DNA of 64,000 nt. Source: Opitutia bacterium (GTDB taxonomy: Bacteria > Verrucomicrobiota > Verrucomicrobiia > Opitutales > Opitutaceae). The DNA is taken from contig CANJIU010000022.1 of NCBI GenBank assembly GCA_947474365.1, positions 1-64,000 of the forward strand. The letters are read 5' to 3'. Position 1 is the stretch's first letter. Every line of letters starts with the position of its first letter. The position numbers were made by a program, and so were the translations under genes. Below the pieces are notes generated by a model. It worked only from the letters and a program-made list of their open reading frames with translations. It had not been told where the DNA came from and did no database searches. Of this stretch, positions 17,265 through 29,361 are shown piece after piece.

Positions 17265-18446
17265 GTGGGCGGCGTGTCTGCCCAACCTTCCCTCAAACTG
17301 CGAGCCAACGCCCGCGCCCGCGCGCTTAGCGGCCACCCATGGGTGTTCGCCAACGAAGTCGAGACCCTGCTGCCTCCCGCGCACGACGGTGAAGTCGTGG
17401 AATGCCGTGATCGCACGGGACGGCTGATTGGTACGGGAATCTACAATTCCAAGTCGCAAATCATCTGGCGTCGACTGAGCCGGGATCGGGTGACGCTTGA
17501 TGCCGGGTACATCCGGGCGGCGGTCGAGCGGGCCTTGGCACGCCGTGCCCCTGGCAACGCCCGCCGGTTGGTCTGGAGTGAGTCCGACGACCTGCCGGGA
17601 GTGGTGGTCGATCAATTTGGAGATACCTTGGTGGTCCAGGTACAGACGCTCGCGATGGAGAAACGCTCGGCGTTACTGGGGGATGTCCTCGCGGAACTGG
17701 TCAGGCCGGCTGAAATTGTTTTCCGGAATGACGGTCCGATCCGGCGTTTGGAGGGTCTACCTTTGGAGGTTCATTCACGGTCGGGAAACGCCTGGGAGCC
17801 GCGCTGGGTCGGTGTTGAGGGCTTCGACTACTGGCTGGATCTTCAGGGTGGTCAGAAAACCGGGTTTTATCTCGACCAACGTTTCCAGCACGCGGCTGTC
17901 GCGAAATATTGCGGCGGCGGGCGAGTGCTCGATGCCTTTTGCAACCAAGGCTCCTTCGCCTTGCATGCGGCGCGGGCCGGCGCGACCGAAGTGCTCGGGT
18001 TGGACAGTGCTGAGGATGCGATTGCCGCCGCCCGGCGGAATGCGCAGCAGAACGGAGTCGCGGGAGCCACCTCGTTTACCGTGGCCAATGTCTTCGACTG
18101 GTTCAATGCCCCCGAAAGGAATGTGGAGCCGCTGTGGGACGTAATCATCCTCGATCCGCCACCGTTTGCGAAGTCGAAGAGTGCGCTCGAAGGCGCGTTG
18201 CGCGGCTACAAGGAAATCAACTTGCGCGCCGTGAAGCGGCTCGTGCCCGGAGGCGTGTTGGCGACCTATACGTGCTCGCATCACATGCAGGACGCCGAAT
18301 TGCGCCAGGTTCTGGCCGAGGTGTCGGCCGATGCGCGGCGCCGTCTGCGCGTGCTCGAGTGGGCGCATCAGCCGGTGGATCACCCAGTGCTCGCCACGAT
18401 GTCCGAGAGCGAATATCTGCGGGGCTACATCGTGCGGGCGGAGTAG
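17265..18446 (+). CDS. Class I SAM-dependent 23S rRNA methyltransferase, RlmI-like
   Basis: This 393-residue protein has the RlmI/RlmK architecture: N-terminal PUA-like domain (LKLRANARARALSGHPWVFANEV), a central RNA-binding segment, and a Rossmann methyltransferase with motif I RVLDAFCNQGSFALHAARAGA and motif IV DVIILDPPPFAKSK. RlmI makes m5C1962 in 23S rRNA. The exact nucleotide here is assumed from homology. The first codon is GTG at 17265. A second GTG at 17274 is equally possible. The GY(K)EIN stretch after the DPPPF motif and the ATYTCSHHM strand support the RlmI subfamily with a Cys nucleophile. Confidence 0.9.
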   Translation: MGGVSAQPSLKLRANARARALSGHPWVFANEVETLLPPAHDGEVVECRDRTGRLIGTGIYNSKSQIIWRRLSRDRVTLDAGYIRAAVERALARRAPGNARRLVWSESDDLPGVVVDQFGDTLVVQVQTLAMEKRSALLGDVLAELVRPAEIVFRNDGPIRRLEGLPLEVHSRSGNAWEPRWVGVEGFDYWLDLQGGQKTGFYLDQRFQHAAVAKYCGGGRVLDAFCNQGSFALHAARAGATEVLGLDSAEDAIAAARRNAQQNGVAGATSFTVANVFDWFNAPERNVEPLWDVIILDPPPFAKSKSALEGALRGYKEINLRAVKRLVPGGVLATYTCSHHMQDAELRQVLAEVSADARRRLRVLEWAHQPVDHPVLATMSESEYLRGYIVRAE

Positions 18447-18548
18447 GCGTGGTTCTCGTCGATCGCTCTTCGCCGGCTGGTTTCTCCCGAATGCGCTTAC
18501 GGCTCTCGCAGGCTTGCGTGGTGAGGTGCGACCGTGAAACGTGAGCGC

Positions 18549-18959
18549 ATGCCTAGGCCCACCAACGCTCTGATCGTCGACGATGAGGCTCACGTGCGCG
18601 TGTTTGTGCGGATGCTGCTGAAGGAAGTTGGCATCGAAAACGTCTGGGAGGCGGCGAACGGTGCCCAGGCGATTGCGATGATTCAGCAGCATTGGCCGGA
18701 GCTCGTTATGCTGGACGTCAATCTTCCCATCATGAGCGGTCTGGAAGTGCTCCGGGAGATTCACGATGCGGCGCCGGAGATTCCCGTGATCATGGTCAGT
18801 TCCCAGACCGCAATGAAAACGGTGGCGGAGTCGGCGCGGCTGGGTGCGGTGACGTTTCTGTTGAAGCACAGTCCGAAGGATGTGACCCTGAAAACGCTGC
18901 GCGAGGCGCTTGATACGATCGAACAGCAGGGCAGTGCGCCTCAGGCGGACGAGGATTGA
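18549..18959 (+). CDS. Receiver-only response regulator (CheY-like)
   Basis: The 136-residue protein is a single receiver domain: acidic pair in LIVDDEAHVR, phosphoacceptor Asp in LVMLDVNLPIMSG, Ser in IMVSSQTA and Lys in FLLKHSPKD. There is no output domain, so it acts by protein-protein contact or as a phosphate sink. No histidine kinase gene is nearby. A GTG at 18534 would add five residues. It is convergent with the coiled-coil gene, 18 nt between stops. Confidence 0.9.
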   Translation: MPRPTNALIVDDEAHVRVFVRMLLKEVGIENVWEAANGAQAIAMIQQHWPELVMLDVNLPIMSGLEVLREIHDAAPEIPVIMVSSQTAMKTVAESARLGAVTFLLKHSPKDVTLKTLREALDTIEQQGSAPQADED

Positions 18960-18977
18960 GCCGGCTCGGCGCGGCGG

Positions 18978-19580
18978 TCACCGCAGGGTCTTATCGAGTT
19001 CCCGGCGCATGGTCCGCAATTCCTCGAGCTGTTTTTGCAGTTCCTCTTTTTCCTTCTTGGTCTTTGCCTGTGCGATCGCCGTCATCAGATCCTTTTCCGC
19101 TTCCATCAGCTCCACCCGTTCGCTGGCGACGCGCTTTCTGAATTGGGCGGAGTCGCCGCCGAAAATTGAGAGGGGTTTCGCTACCTTCGCGTCGTTCAGC
19201 GCCAGATCCACCTCGCTGGATTTCAGGTTCTTCTTTTCGCGCGCGATCTCCTCATCCTGCTTTGCCAGCTGTTGATCCAACACCGTAATCCGGCCCTTCT
19301 TGACCTCAACCTTGGGCAGAACCGTGGCGGGCTGATGCTGGGTGGTCGCGTTTTTTTTGGCCGTATCTTTCGCCGGTTCGGCGGGCGGGGCTGGTGCCTC
19401 TGGTTTGTCCGTTTTCACCGGTGCGACGGGAGTGACGGGCTTTTTCTTCGCGTCCTCCATCATCCGGGCGCGGAGCGCCTCCTTCATATTCGTTTTCGGC
19501 GCGGGTTCTTCGTCTGCCCCGCGCAGACCCGGGGTGAGCGCGATGATGGCGAGCAGGAAGGTGATTGGGCGTGCGGTCAT
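18978..19580 (-). CDS. Secreted or periplasmic coiled-coil protein, unknown function
   Basis: ATG 19580 opens a 200-residue protein with a signal peptide (ITFLLAIIALTPGLRG), a Lys/Pro/Ala-rich linker (about 25-90, with several KPEAPAPP-type segments), and a long charged helix from about residue 100 to the end. The helix is rich in E, K, L and Q in heptad-like spacing (LDQQLAKQDEEIAREKKNL, then KEKEELQKQLEELRTMRREL), consistent with a coiled coil. No catalytic motif. It lies downstream of enolase on the same strand, but the enolase terminator at 19633-19660 separates them. Confidence 0.72.
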   Translation of the reverse strand: MTARPITFLLAIIALTPGLRGADEEPAPKTNMKEALRARMMEDAKKKPVTPVAPVKTDKPEAPAPPAEPAKDTAKKNATTQHQPATVLPKVEVKKGRITVLDQQLAKQDEEIAREKKNLKSSEVDLALNDAKVAKPLSIFGGDSAQFRKRVASERVELMEAEKDLMTAIAQAKTKKEKEELQKQLEELRTMRRELDKTLR

Positions 19581-19632
19581 TGGCAGTCCATGAGGTAGTC
19601 GCGAGCCAGGGCTGAGTCGAGGATGCAGACGC

Positions 19633-19660
19633 AAAAAGGGCCGGTCTGCGACCGGCCCTT
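19633..19660 (-). terminator. Intrinsic terminator behind enolase
   Basis: On the minus strand a perfect 11-bp stem (AAGGGCCGGTC with GACCGGCCCTT, 3-nt loop) is followed by TTTTT. It lies 32 nt after the enolase stop and ends the eno transcript. Confidence 0.85.
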
Positions 19661-19691
19661 GGCGGGAAAGACACCCGATTTAGAAGGAACC

Positions 19692-21122
<1,431 letters not shown>

Positions 21123-21136
21123 TTACCGCGGCGCGC

Positions 21137-22162
21137 TCACCAGGGGGCTTTCGATTGACCCAGCTTGTGCAGGAAACGTCGGAATGGTGTCATGGCCTTT
21201 GGTCGGGCTTCCTCGGGGACCTGATAATCGAAGCCACGATCGATGGCGGTCTTGGCGACTGACACCCCGTCGTAGTTGCGGGTGGCGATATTTTCCGGAT
21301 TCAGCAGGTGTCGCGGAATCTGATCCAGGTGGCCCTCGTTCGCGGCTGCGTGCAGCGGCGTGTCGCCGTTGTCGTTACGAGTGAGGAGCAGGTCCGCGGT
21401 CAGCTGGGCCGGCGGGATCTTGTCGATTTGACCGGTTTCCGCCGCCGCATGTATCGCGGTGAAACCCGTCTTGCTGGCAAGCACGAGGTTTTCGTGGGTC
21501 AGCAGTGAGGCCGGAATCTGTTCCAGATGCCCGGAGATGGCCGCGGCGTGAAAGACAGTGTCTCCTCCGCCAGTGGTCTCGCGCAGGGCTTCACGTGTGA
21601 GAAGTGCCGCCGGAAGCTGGTCGAGGTGGCCGTTGAATGCCGCGACGTGGAGAACGGTTTCCCCACCGAGGTTCTTGATGGCGATGCTGGCGGCTGTGAC
21701 AAATTGCGCCGGCACGCGGTCCAGCGTGCCGTTCTCGGCCGCCTCGTGCAGCAGGGTGTTTCCCACGTCGGTGCGGCGCTGCACGATCTCTTCGGTCAGG
21801 AGTTCCGGTGCGATCTGGCCAAGATGCCCATTGGCGGCGGCGACGTGAAAGACCGTGACGCCGGCATTGCTCCGCGAGCACAGGATGTCCGTTGTCAGAA
21901 ATTCGGCCGGGACCAAGGAGAGATGTCCTCCGAGGGCGGCATGATGCAACGGCGAATAACCGGCATCGTTTTTCAGGGTGAGGGTCTCGGCGGTGACGAC
22001 CCCGGGCGGGAGGTCGCGGAGTCGGCCGTATTTTGCGGCGAGGTGCAGCGGCGTGTTACCCGATGCGTTGCGGGTTGTCATGCTGCTGAGGCCGAGCATC
22101 TCGGGCGGCAGCCTGTCCAGCAGGCCCTCGCGGATGGCCACATGCAATTCGGGGATTTCCAT
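21137..22162 (-). CDS. Ankyrin-repeat protein with eight phased 33-residue repeats
   Basis: The 341-residue protein starts at ATG 22162. After a degenerate first unit (residues 5-34), eight consecutive repeats of exactly 33 residues run from G35 to about 298. Each begins G-x-T-x-L/F-H-x-A-A, continues GHL-x-x-I/V-P and has a conserved L-L/V-T-x-E in the second half, for example GHLDQLPAALLTREAL. The C-terminal tail (299-341) is basic. There is no signal peptide, so it is probably cytoplasmic and binds a protein partner. The fixed IPxxLLTxE part differs from the ordinary ankyrin consensus. Function unknown. A receiver-domain gene is divergent, 120 nt away. Confidence 0.88.
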   Translation of the reverse strand: MEIPELHVAIREGLLDRLPPEMLGLSSMTTRNASGNTPLHLAAKYGRLRDLPPGVVTAETLTLKNDAGYSPLHHAALGGHLSLVPAEFLTTDILCSRSNAGVTVFHVAAANGHLGQIAPELLTEEIVQRRTDVGNTLLHEAAENGTLDRVPAQFVTAASIAIKNLGGETVLHVAAFNGHLDQLPAALLTREALRETTGGGDTVFHAAAISGHLEQIPASLLTHENLVLASKTGFTAIHAAAETGQIDKIPPAQLTADLLLTRNDNGDTPLHAAANEGHLDQIPRHLLNPENIATRNYDGVSVAKTAIDRGFDYQVPEEARPKAMTPFRRFLHKLGQSKAPW

Positions 22163-22282
22163 CGGATCACGGCGATGAAAGCCGCTTGGATGCGCCAGAC
22201 CAAGCAAAACATGGAGGTATTAACACGAAGGGGGCTGGATTTCAGTTTGCCATCGCGGCCGGGCAAAAACAAAGTACACCGG

Positions 22283-22714
22283 ATGAACCCGACCGACCCG
22301 AAGCCAGCGGGGAACCTGGAGCCCAAAAAGGATGCCATCTTGCTTGTCGACGACGAGAAGCCCTTGCTGGATGTCTACACCGCCGCCCTTTCGATCCATT
22401 TTGAAATCACCACGGCGACGAACGCACGCGAGGCGGATTTCATTTTGCAGAAGAAGTCCTTCAAGGTCGTCGTCGCCGATCATCTGATGCCCGGTGGCAA
22501 TGGCATGAACTTTCTCGTCCGCGCCCGGGAGGAGTTTCCTCACATGCAACGGATTTTGGTGACCGGCTACATGAAGCCGGAAATGCTGCTGAGAAGCGTC
22601 AACGAGGCGGCCCTGTTCCGTTATCTGCTCAAGCCGGTCTCGATGGCCGAACTCACGAAGGTCGTGCAGGACGCGGTGAAGGCCTACGCCGCGAGCGTGG
22701 CGGCGGAGAAATAG
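22283..22714 (+). CDS. Receiver-only response regulator
   Basis: The 143-residue protein from ATG 22283 is a receiver domain with acidic residues D23/D24 (LLVDDEK), phosphoacceptor D66 (VVVADHLMPGG), a Thr in LVTGYMKPE and Lys in RYLLKPVS. The N-terminal 17 residues are Pro/Lys-rich. There is no output domain. It resembles the receiver domains of RpfG-like and hybrid regulators (DxLMPGxNG). No kinase lies next to it. Its last 62 nt overlap the 3' end of the convergent uvrA gene. Confidence 0.88.
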   Translation: MNPTDPKPAGNLEPKKDAILLVDDEKPLLDVYTAALSIHFEITTATNAREADFILQKKSFKVVVADHLMPGGNGMNFLVRAREEFPHMQRILVTGYMKPEMLLRSVNEAALFRYLLKPVSMAELTKVVQDAVKAYAASVAAEK

Positions 22715-25700
22715 CCGCTGTCTCGGGTGCCCCGATTTTTCGCCGCTTTTCCCGGAGGTACGGAGCGGTCGGGCTGGCTTTCACTTTGAGCAGTCCCGCG
22801 AGTTGGCCCTGATAGATTAGCGCCCCGCCCTCGGGGCCGCCCACGGGACCGAGTTCGACAACGTAGTCGGCTTCGAGCAGCAGGTCGAGGTGGTGCTCGA
22901 TTACGACCACGGTGTGCCCTTGGTCGACGAGCGAGTGGAGCACACGGATGAGCTTTTCACAGTCGCTCAGATGGAGGCCGATCGTTGGTTCCTCGAGCAG
23001 ATAGAGGTTGCGGGGCAATTCGCCGCGGCTGCGCTCGCGATAGGTTGCGAGACCGGAGGAAAGTTCGGTGACGAGCTTGAGCCGCTGGGCCTCGCCGCCA
23101 GACAGTGACGGCGACGATTGCCCCAGCGTGAGATAACCGAGACCGCAATCGACCATCAGACGGCAGACCTGGGAAAGCTGGGAGTGAAAGTCGAAGAACA
23201 CCGCCGCTTCCTCGAACGTAAGCTGCAGCACTTCGCCGATGTTTTTTCCCTTCCAGGTGATGTCGGCCAGATCGCTGCCGTAGCGGGAACCACGGCAGTC
23301 GTCGCACGGGAGATAGGTGTCGGGCATGAACGCCATCTCGAGTTTGATGCGCCCGGCGCCCTCGCACGCGGCGCAGCGTCCTCCGTTGGTGTTGAAGGAA
23401 AAACGCGAAGCGGTGAAGCCGCGGATTTTCGACTCTGGGAGTGAAGCGAAGAACTGCCGGATGAGATCGAAAATTCCGAGGTAGGTCGCCGGAGTCGAGC
23501 GCGGTGTCTTTCCGATGGGTGACTGGTCGACCTCGATTACGGACTTGAAGTCGCCGGCGCCTTCGAGGCGCGCAAAGGGTGGTCGGTTGGAATCGGAGGC
23601 GAGTCCGAACTCGTCCGAGGTGAATCCGGTGGCTTTGACGAAATCCCGGCCAGCGACGGTCGATTTCTTGCGGGCGATGGCGTCTTTGACTGCAGGGTGC
23701 AACACGTCGCGGAAGAGGGTGGATTTTCCTGCGCCGCTCGGGCCCGCGACCATGATGAGCCGTCCGATGGGCAGCCGGAGATCGAATCCCTTGAGGTTGC
23801 GAAAAGTGACCTCACGTAATTCAAGCCAGGTCGCTTTTCGATTTTCGGGCGGCAGCGGACGATATTCCCCGCGCAACGGATGGGTGATGCCTTTTTCAAG
23901 GAAAATCCCGGTCAGCGAATTGGCGCTGGCGCGGATTTCAGCGGGCGTACCGATCGCCAGCAATTCTCCACCGTGGATGCCGGCCGCCGGCCCGAGATCG
24001 ATGATCTGGTCTGCCTTCGCCATCAACTCGTCGTCGTGCTCCACGACCAATAGCGTGTTTCCCTTGGCGCGGAGCGCCTGCAGCGTCTCGATCAGGCGGT
24101 CGTTGTCGCGGGCGTGGAGGCCGATGCTCGGTTCGTCGAGCACGTAGAGGACTCCCGAGAGATTGGAGCCGAGTTGGGCGGCAAGCCGGATGCGCTGCGC
24201 CTCGCCGCCGGAGAGGGTCTCGGTGGGACGGCTCAGCGAAAGGTACCCCAGTCCCACGTGATCGAGGAATTTCAGGCGTTCCTCAATTTGCGGCACGATG
24301 TCCTGCACGATCATTTTCCCGCGGGCGTCGAGTTCGAGGTTGCGCAGGTGGGCGAGCAGACGGGAGGGAGTGTCGCCGAGCAGTTCGGGCAGCGGTAGCG
24401 GCGCCTGTCGGCCGTGGAAGTGGAGTTTCACGGCGCGGCCCACGCGGTTCAGGCGGGCGCCGTGGCACTCGGGGCACGGCTGGCCCTCGTCCGAGATATC
24501 CTCGGCCGAATCGACGCCGAATTCGCGGAGACGCGCCGCAGGATCGTCCTCTTCCTCGTCAGCCGGTTCGAACATCCAGGGGAAAACTCGACCGTGACCG
24601 CGGCACGTCGGGCACCAGCCGCGCGGTGAGTTGAAGGAGAAATTCTTTGGATCTAATTCTGGGAATGATTCCCCGGTCTCGATGTCGGTGCGCGTGGTGG
24701 AAAACCACGAAAGCACTTCACCGTTCGGCGTAAGCAAGAAGCACGAGCCCTTGCCCAGGCGAAGGGCGGTGTCGAGGGCGGGACCCGGGCGTGCCTCGCC
24801 CTTGAGATCGGCGACCACGACCTCGATGTCGTGCTCCTTGTAGCGATCGAGTTTTTGAAACGCATCGACCCGCGTCAACCGGCCGTCGGCCCGCATCAGT
24901 TCAAACCCTTGGTTGCCAATCCACGTGGCGATTGGCTGGTGATGGCCTTTGCGGCCGCGGATGAGCGGGGCGCAAAGGTACAGGTGCTTGGCTTTTCTGG
25001 CCGCCGGCGTCGCGTCGAGCACGCGGCCGAGCAGCGCCCGCAGTGCGCCCGGCGAGAGCGGCTTCACCGGCTTGTCGGTGTCCGGATGATGCTGGATGCC
25101 AAGCCGCGCGTACAGGAGCCGAAGATACTGGGCGACCTCGGTGATCGTCGCGACGGTGGACTTGCGCGAACCGCGGGTCACGCGCTGCTCGATGGCGACA
25201 GTCGGCGGAATTCCGGTCAGGCGATCCACGGCCGGCCGCGGGAGTTGCTCCACGAATTGGCGGGCGTACGGCGACATCGATTCCATGAACCGGCGCTGGC
25301 CCTCGGCAAACACGATGTCGAACGCGAGTGTCGACTTGCCCGATCCCGAAACGCCCGTGACCACATTGAGCTGCCGGTGCGGGATGGTGAGCGAGATGTT
25401 CTTCAGGTTGTTCTCGCGGGCGCCGGTGATCGTGAGACATGCGGGCGTCTTCCCTCCAATGCGGTCCTCGACGGCGCCGTAGGTCGCTGCCTCCTCTGCC
25501 GCCATGGCGCTGTATTCCTTGTCTTCCATTGGATGACAAATTCCCAGGGCATCGCGGAGAAACGGGGAAGTTTCGGTTTGCGCGGCGGCGACGAGTTCAG
25601 GTGGACCTTCGGCGACGATCCGGCCGCCGTCGGCGCCGGCACCAGGGCCGATTTCAATCAGCCAGTCGGCGGATTTCAACACGTCGAGATTGTGCTCGAT

Positions 25701-28460
25701 AACGATGACGCTGTGGCCGTGGTCGACGAGAGCCTGTAGCACGCGCAGGAGCCGCTTGACGTCATGTCGGTGCAATCCGGTGGTGGGTTCGTCGAGCAGG
25801 AGCAGCGCGCCCGTGCTGGCCGGAGGGGGGGCGTCGGACGCGGAGGGCCGTGCCGCCGACGAAGCCGAAAACGTTCCGAGGTACCGCACGAGTTTGAGGC
25901 GCTGGGATTCGCCTCCGCTGAGGGTGTTGAGCGGCTGGCCGAGGGTAAGGTAGCCGAGGCCCACCGAGTCGAGACTCGCGAGCCGAGTGCGAATCGGGTC
26001 GTGCGCGGCGAAGAGCACGAGGGCGTCTGTGACGTTGGTGGCAAGCAGATCGGCGACCGAAAGACCGTTCCATTGGATCGCTAGCACCTCGGGCTTGAAG
26101 CGCCGCGCTTCGCAGACCGGACACGGCACGAAGACGTCGGAGAGAAACTGCATCTCGACGCGTTCGTAGCCGAGACCAAGGCAATGGTCGCAGCGTCCTT
26201 CGCCACTGTTGAACGAAAAGCTTGAAGGGCTGAAGCCGGCCGCCTGCGCCGCCGGAGTCTCCGCGTACAGTTCGCGGATGAGTTCCCACGCCTCGGTGTA
26301 GAGGGCGGGATTTGAGCGCGGCGTGCGTGAAAGGGGAGACTGATCAACGAGGACGATTTCACTAAAATCGAGGTCGCTAGTGATCGCCTCGATCGCGGCC
26401 GGGTCCTCCGTGATCTGGTGGCGTTGGGTCAGCAGCCCCTGATGGATGACGTTGTCGAGGAGGGTGGATTTGCCGGAACCGGAGACACCGCTGAGGCAGA
26501 CGAGGCGTTGCAGCGGGAGGCGGAAGGAAAGGTTCGATAGATTGTGCTTGGAGGCATTTCGGAAGCTAAGCCATTTCGCAGTGGCCACGCTGATCGTCCG
26601 GCGTTGGGGTGGGGTTTCGACGGATTCGCGGCCGGACAGGTAAGCGCCCGTGATGCTTGGCGACGACAAGAGGAGGGCCGCAACGGATCCCTGAAACACG
26701 ATGTGCCCGCCGCGGCTGCCGGGCTCAGGTCCTACTTCGATGACGTGGTCAGCCGCGCGAATCATCGATTCGTCATGCTCGACGACGACGACGGAATTAC
26801 CCGCATCCGTCAGCGTGCGGATGATGGAGATGAGCCGATTGATGTCGCGCGGATGAAGCCCGACGCTCGGCTCATCGAGGACGAACAGGGTGTCGATCAG
26901 GGAGGTGCCGAGACAGCTGGTGAGGTTGACGCGTTGCACTTCGCCGCCGGAGAGGGTTTTTGATGGCCGGTCGAGCGTGAGGTAACCAAGTCCGACCTGC
27001 TGGAGATAGCGGAGGCGCGAGAGGATCGATTCGTGGGCCAGCGAAGCAGAACGGTCCTCGCCGCGCCCCGGGGACGCCTTGCGTAGTGCGTTATCCGTTA
27101 CCAGGTGGGTCAGTAGGTCGGAAACCGGAAGTTGATAGAGTTCGGGCAGAGTGCGGCCCTGCCACTTCCAGCAGAGGGCCTCGGGTTGGAGTCGTTGCCC
27201 GCCGCAGTCTGGGCAGGGGTTGTAGGCCCGGTAGCGCGAGAGGAAGACGCGCACGTGCATCTTGTACGTGTTCTTCTCCAGCCAGCGGAAAAATCCCTTC
27301 AGGCCATACCAATAACGGGGCCACTCCTTGCCGTTTTCCTCGCCATATCCGGGCTCGCCGTCGACGATGAAGCGCTGCTGATCGGTCGGCAGGGAGGCGA
27401 ACGGAACGTCGGTGCGGATTTTTCGCTTCTTCGCAAAAACGAGCAGGTCCTTTTTCGAATCGCCATAGACTTCGCTTTCCCAGCACTTGATCGCGCCGTC
27501 ATCGATCGACATCGAGAGATCGGGCATTGCGAGGCGGTAGTCGATTTCGATCACGCGGCCGAAGCCCCGGCACTTGGGACACGCGCCCAGAGGCGAGTTG
27601 AACGAGAACAGCGCGGGCGTGGCGGCGCGAAAGGTCCGGCCTGATTTCGGCGAGTGCAGCCCACGGGAATAGTGGCCCGCCTCGGTGAAACGGCCTGCCC
27701 CCGCTTCGATGAAAAGAAAGACTTCTCCCTGACCGAAGTGGAGCGCGGTTTCGGTCGCTTCGAGGAAGCGCGCCTGATGCTCCGGCGAGAGCGTGACGCG
27801 GTCCTGAACCACGAAGATTTCAGTGTTGAGGTTCTTGCTCGCGACGGGAGTGGCGAGCAGGTCGTCGATTTTGCAGACGAGGGACTCCGACAGGATGCGC
27901 ACGTAGCCTTGATTCTTCAGGTTCGCGAGAATCTCCCGCCATTCGAGGTTCGCAGGCCGACGGACGCGGAAGGAGAGGAGCACGACCTTTCCGGACAGAG
28001 TGGTGGACGCCTTCTGCCAAATGGTCCGTGGGTTGTCGTCCTCGATCTTTTCACCGGTCGCCGGGTCGAAGCATTCGGCGACGTGACTGAACCAGACTTT
28101 GAAAAAGTCGGTCAGTTCGGTCATGGTGCCCACCGTGGAGCGCGAGGTCTTGACGGTGTTCGTCTGCTCGATGGCGATCGACGGCCGAATGTTCTCGATC
28201 GAATCGACCTTGGGTTTGTCGAGGAGATCGAGGAATTGCCGGGTGTAGGCGCTAAACGTCTCGACGTAGCGGCGCTGGCCCTCGGCGTGGAGCGTGTCGA
28301 ACACCAGCGATGATTTCCCGGCGCCGCTCAGGCCCGTGACCACGATATACCGGCCCAATGGCACATCGAGGTCGAAGCCCTTGAGGTTGTTCTGGCGGAC
28401 GCCGCGGAGGCGGATGCATTCGGGAGTGGACGAGGTGGGCACGGCGACGGAAGAAATCAC
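22653..28460 (-). CDS. uvrA: Tandem (double) UvrA, excinuclease ABC subunit A
   Basis: A 1935-residue protein contains two complete UvrA copies head to tail (about 1-990 and 1005-1905). Each copy has two ABC ATPase modules. Walker A motifs are at 43-50, 658-665, 1036-1043 and 1573-1580; LSGGE signatures at 503, 848, 1416 and 1786; zinc CxxC pairs at 294, 416, 757, 780, 1283, 1329, 1696 and 1719. Walker B reads LDEP in three modules but LEEP in the fourth (about 1822). UvrA normally works as a dimer of 940-residue chains, so this fusion could form the damage-sensing ATPase within one chain. The start is GTG 28460. The Arg/Pro/Ser-rich last 30 residues overlap the convergent regulator gene. A standard-length uvrA may exist elsewhere. 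Confidence 0.93.
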   Translation of the reverse strand: MISSVAVPTSSTPECIRLRGVRQNNLKGFDLDVPLGRYIVVTGLSGAGKSSLVFDTLHAEGQRRYVETFSAYTRQFLDLLDKPKVDSIENIRPSIAIEQTNTVKTSRSTVGTMTELTDFFKVWFSHVAECFDPATGEKIEDDNPRTIWQKASTTLSGKVVLLSFRVRRPANLEWREILANLKNQGYVRILSESLVCKIDDLLATPVASKNLNTEIFVVQDRVTLSPEHQARFLEATETALHFGQGEVFLFIEAGAGRFTEAGHYSRGLHSPKSGRTFRAATPALFSFNSPLGACPKCRGFGRVIEIDYRLAMPDLSMSIDDGAIKCWESEVYGDSKKDLLVFAKKRKIRTDVPFASLPTDQQRFIVDGEPGYGEENGKEWPRYWYGLKGFFRWLEKNTYKMHVRVFLSRYRAYNPCPDCGGQRLQPEALCWKWQGRTLPELYQLPVSDLLTHLVTDNALRKASPGRGEDRSASLAHESILSRLRYLQQVGLGYLTLDRPSKTLSGGEVQRVNLTSCLGTSLIDTLFVLDEPSVGLHPRDINRLISIIRTLTDAGNSVVVVEHDESMIRAADHVIEVGPEPGSRGGHIVFQGSVAALLLSSPSITGAYLSGRESVETPPQRRTISVATAKWLSFRNASKHNLSNLSFRLPLQRLVCLSGVSGSGKSTLLDNVIHQGLLTQRHQITEDPAAIEAITSDLDFSEIVLVDQSPLSRTPRSNPALYTEAWELIRELYAETPAAQAAGFSPSSFSFNSGEGRCDHCLGLGYERVEMQFLSDVFVPCPVCEARRFKPEVLAIQWNGLSVADLLATNVTDALVLFAAHDPIRTRLASLDSVGLGYLTLGQPLNTLSGGESQRLKLVRYLGTFSASSAARPSASDAPPPASTGALLLLDEPTTGLHRHDVKRLLRVLQALVDHGHSVIVIEHNLDVLKSADWLIEIGPGAGADGGRIVAEGPPELVAAAQTETSPFLRDALGICHPMEDKEYSAMAAEEAATYGAVEDRIGGKTPACLTITGARENNLKNISLTIPHRQLNVVTGVSGSGKSTLAFDIVFAEGQRRFMESMSPYARQFVEQLPRPAVDRLTGIPPTVAIEQRVTRGSRKSTVATITEVAQYLRLLYARLGIQHHPDTDKPVKPLSPGALRALLGRVLDATPAARKAKHLYLCAPLIRGRKGHHQPIATWIGNQGFELMRADGRLTRVDAFQKLDRYKEHDIEVVVADLKGEARPGPALDTALRLGKGSCFLLTPNGEVLSWFSTTRTDIETGESFPELDPKNFSFNSPRGWCPTCRGHGRVFPWMFEPADEEEDDPAARLREFGVDSAEDISDEGQPCPECHGARLNRVGRAVKLHFHGRQAPLPLPELLGDTPSRLLAHLRNLELDARGKMIVQDIVPQIEERLKFLDHVGLGYLSLSRPTETLSGGEAQRIRLAAQLGSNLSGVLYVLDEPSIGLHARDNDRLIETLQALRAKGNTLLVVEHDDELMAKADQIIDLGPAAGIHGGELLAIGTPAEIRASANSLTGIFLEKGITHPLRGEYRPLPPENRKATWLELREVTFRNLKGFDLRLPIGRLIMVAGPSGAGKSTLFRDVLHPAVKDAIARKKSTVAGRDFVKATGFTSDEFGLASDSNRPPFARLEGAGDFKSVIEVDQSPIGKTPRSTPATYLGIFDLIRQFFASLPESKIRGFTASRFSFNTNGGRCAACEGAGRIKLEMAFMPDTYLPCDDCRGSRYGSDLADITWKGKNIGEVLQLTFEEAAVFFDFHSQLSQVCRLMVDCGLGYLTLGQSSPSLSGGEAQRLKLVTELSSGLATYRERSRGELPRNLYLLEEPTIGLHLSDCEKLIRVLHSLVDQGHTVVVIEHHLDLLLEADYVVELGPVGGPEGGALIYQGQLAGLLKVKASPTAPYLREKRRKIGAPETAAISPPPRSRRRPSPRPARPS

Positions 28461-28593
28461 GGCCCCACCAAGTTAACTGCGAACAGAAACGCAACTCGCG
28501 GCGCTCGTTCGGGGAATTTGAGCCACACGATGTTACCTGGAGGACGGAATGGATCACGAAACGGAACGACGGATTAGGGGCGAAGCATGCCCT

Positions 28594-29361
28594 CTACTTG
28601 TCGGATAGCGTGAGCGTCGCTCCAGCTGACTCGATCGCTTTTTCGACGGCGGCGGCAGGTCGGGTATTTGTCACCACGGTGATTCGGGGGCCGAAGGGCG
28701 CGGTGAGGCTGAGCGCCTTGCGCCCGAACTTCGAGGCATCGATGGCGAAAATCGTCCGCTCGGCGGCGGCGATCATCTTGCGCTGGGCCGCGATGACGAG
28801 CGCGTTGTGGTTCCAGACGCCGCTTTCGGTCACGCCGGTGCCGCCGAGGATTGCGACATCGGCATGGACTTGTTCAAAGGAGGCCTCGCACAGTGGCCCG
28901 ACGAGCGTACCGAGTCGGCCGAGGATGCTTCCGCCGGTCACGATGGTTTCCGTCTTGCCGATCTCGCCGAACAGGCTGGCGACGGGCAGGGAGTTGGTGA
29001 TGACCTGGACCCTTTTCTCTGCGAGCAACCGGGCGACGGCATAGGTGGTGGATCCGCCGTCGAGAATCACCGTCGTGCCGGGTTGGACCTGCGCGGCAAC
29101 GAGGTTGGCGATGGCGAATTTTTGGTCGGCCTGCCGCTGGATCCGTGAGAGGAAGTCGTGTTCCTGCGTGAGGGCATCGGTGTCAATCAGGGACGCGCCG
29201 CCATGATGGCGGCGGACGATTCCACGATCCTCCAGCGAGTCGAGTGCTCGACGGACGGTGGAGAGGGATCCGCCAAAACGGTCGGCGAGCGAATGTAGAT
29301 CGGCGTATTTGTGCTCGCGGATATGCTGCTCGATGAGGGCAATGCGCTGTTGGTTGGTCAT
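28594..29361 (-). CDS. DeoR-family transcriptional regulator
   Basis: This 255-residue regulator has an N-terminal DeoR winged helix (QRIALIEQHIREHKYADLHSLADRF, then LSTVRRALDSLEDRGIVRRHHGGA) and the C-terminal sugar-phosphate sensor domain: VTNSLPVASLFG, TIVTGGSILGR, ILGGTGVTESGVWN and the AIDASKFGRKAL motif. Members usually repress sugar catabolism genes and respond to a phosphorylated sugar. The start ATG overlaps the stop of the upstream glycosyltransferase gene by 4 nt (ATGA), so the two are translationally coupled. No sugar catabolic operon is adjacent, so the target is unknown. Confidence 0.92.
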   Translation of the reverse strand: MTNQQRIALIEQHIREHKYADLHSLADRFGGSLSTVRRALDSLEDRGIVRRHHGGASLIDTDALTQEHDFLSRIQRQADQKFAIANLVAAQVQPGTTVILDGGSTTYAVARLLAEKRVQVITNSLPVASLFGEIGKTETIVTGGSILGRLGTLVGPLCEASFEQVHADVAILGGTGVTESGVWNHNALVIAAQRKMIAAAERTIFAIDASKFGRKALSLTAPFGPRITVVTNTRPAAAVEKAIESAGATLTLSDK

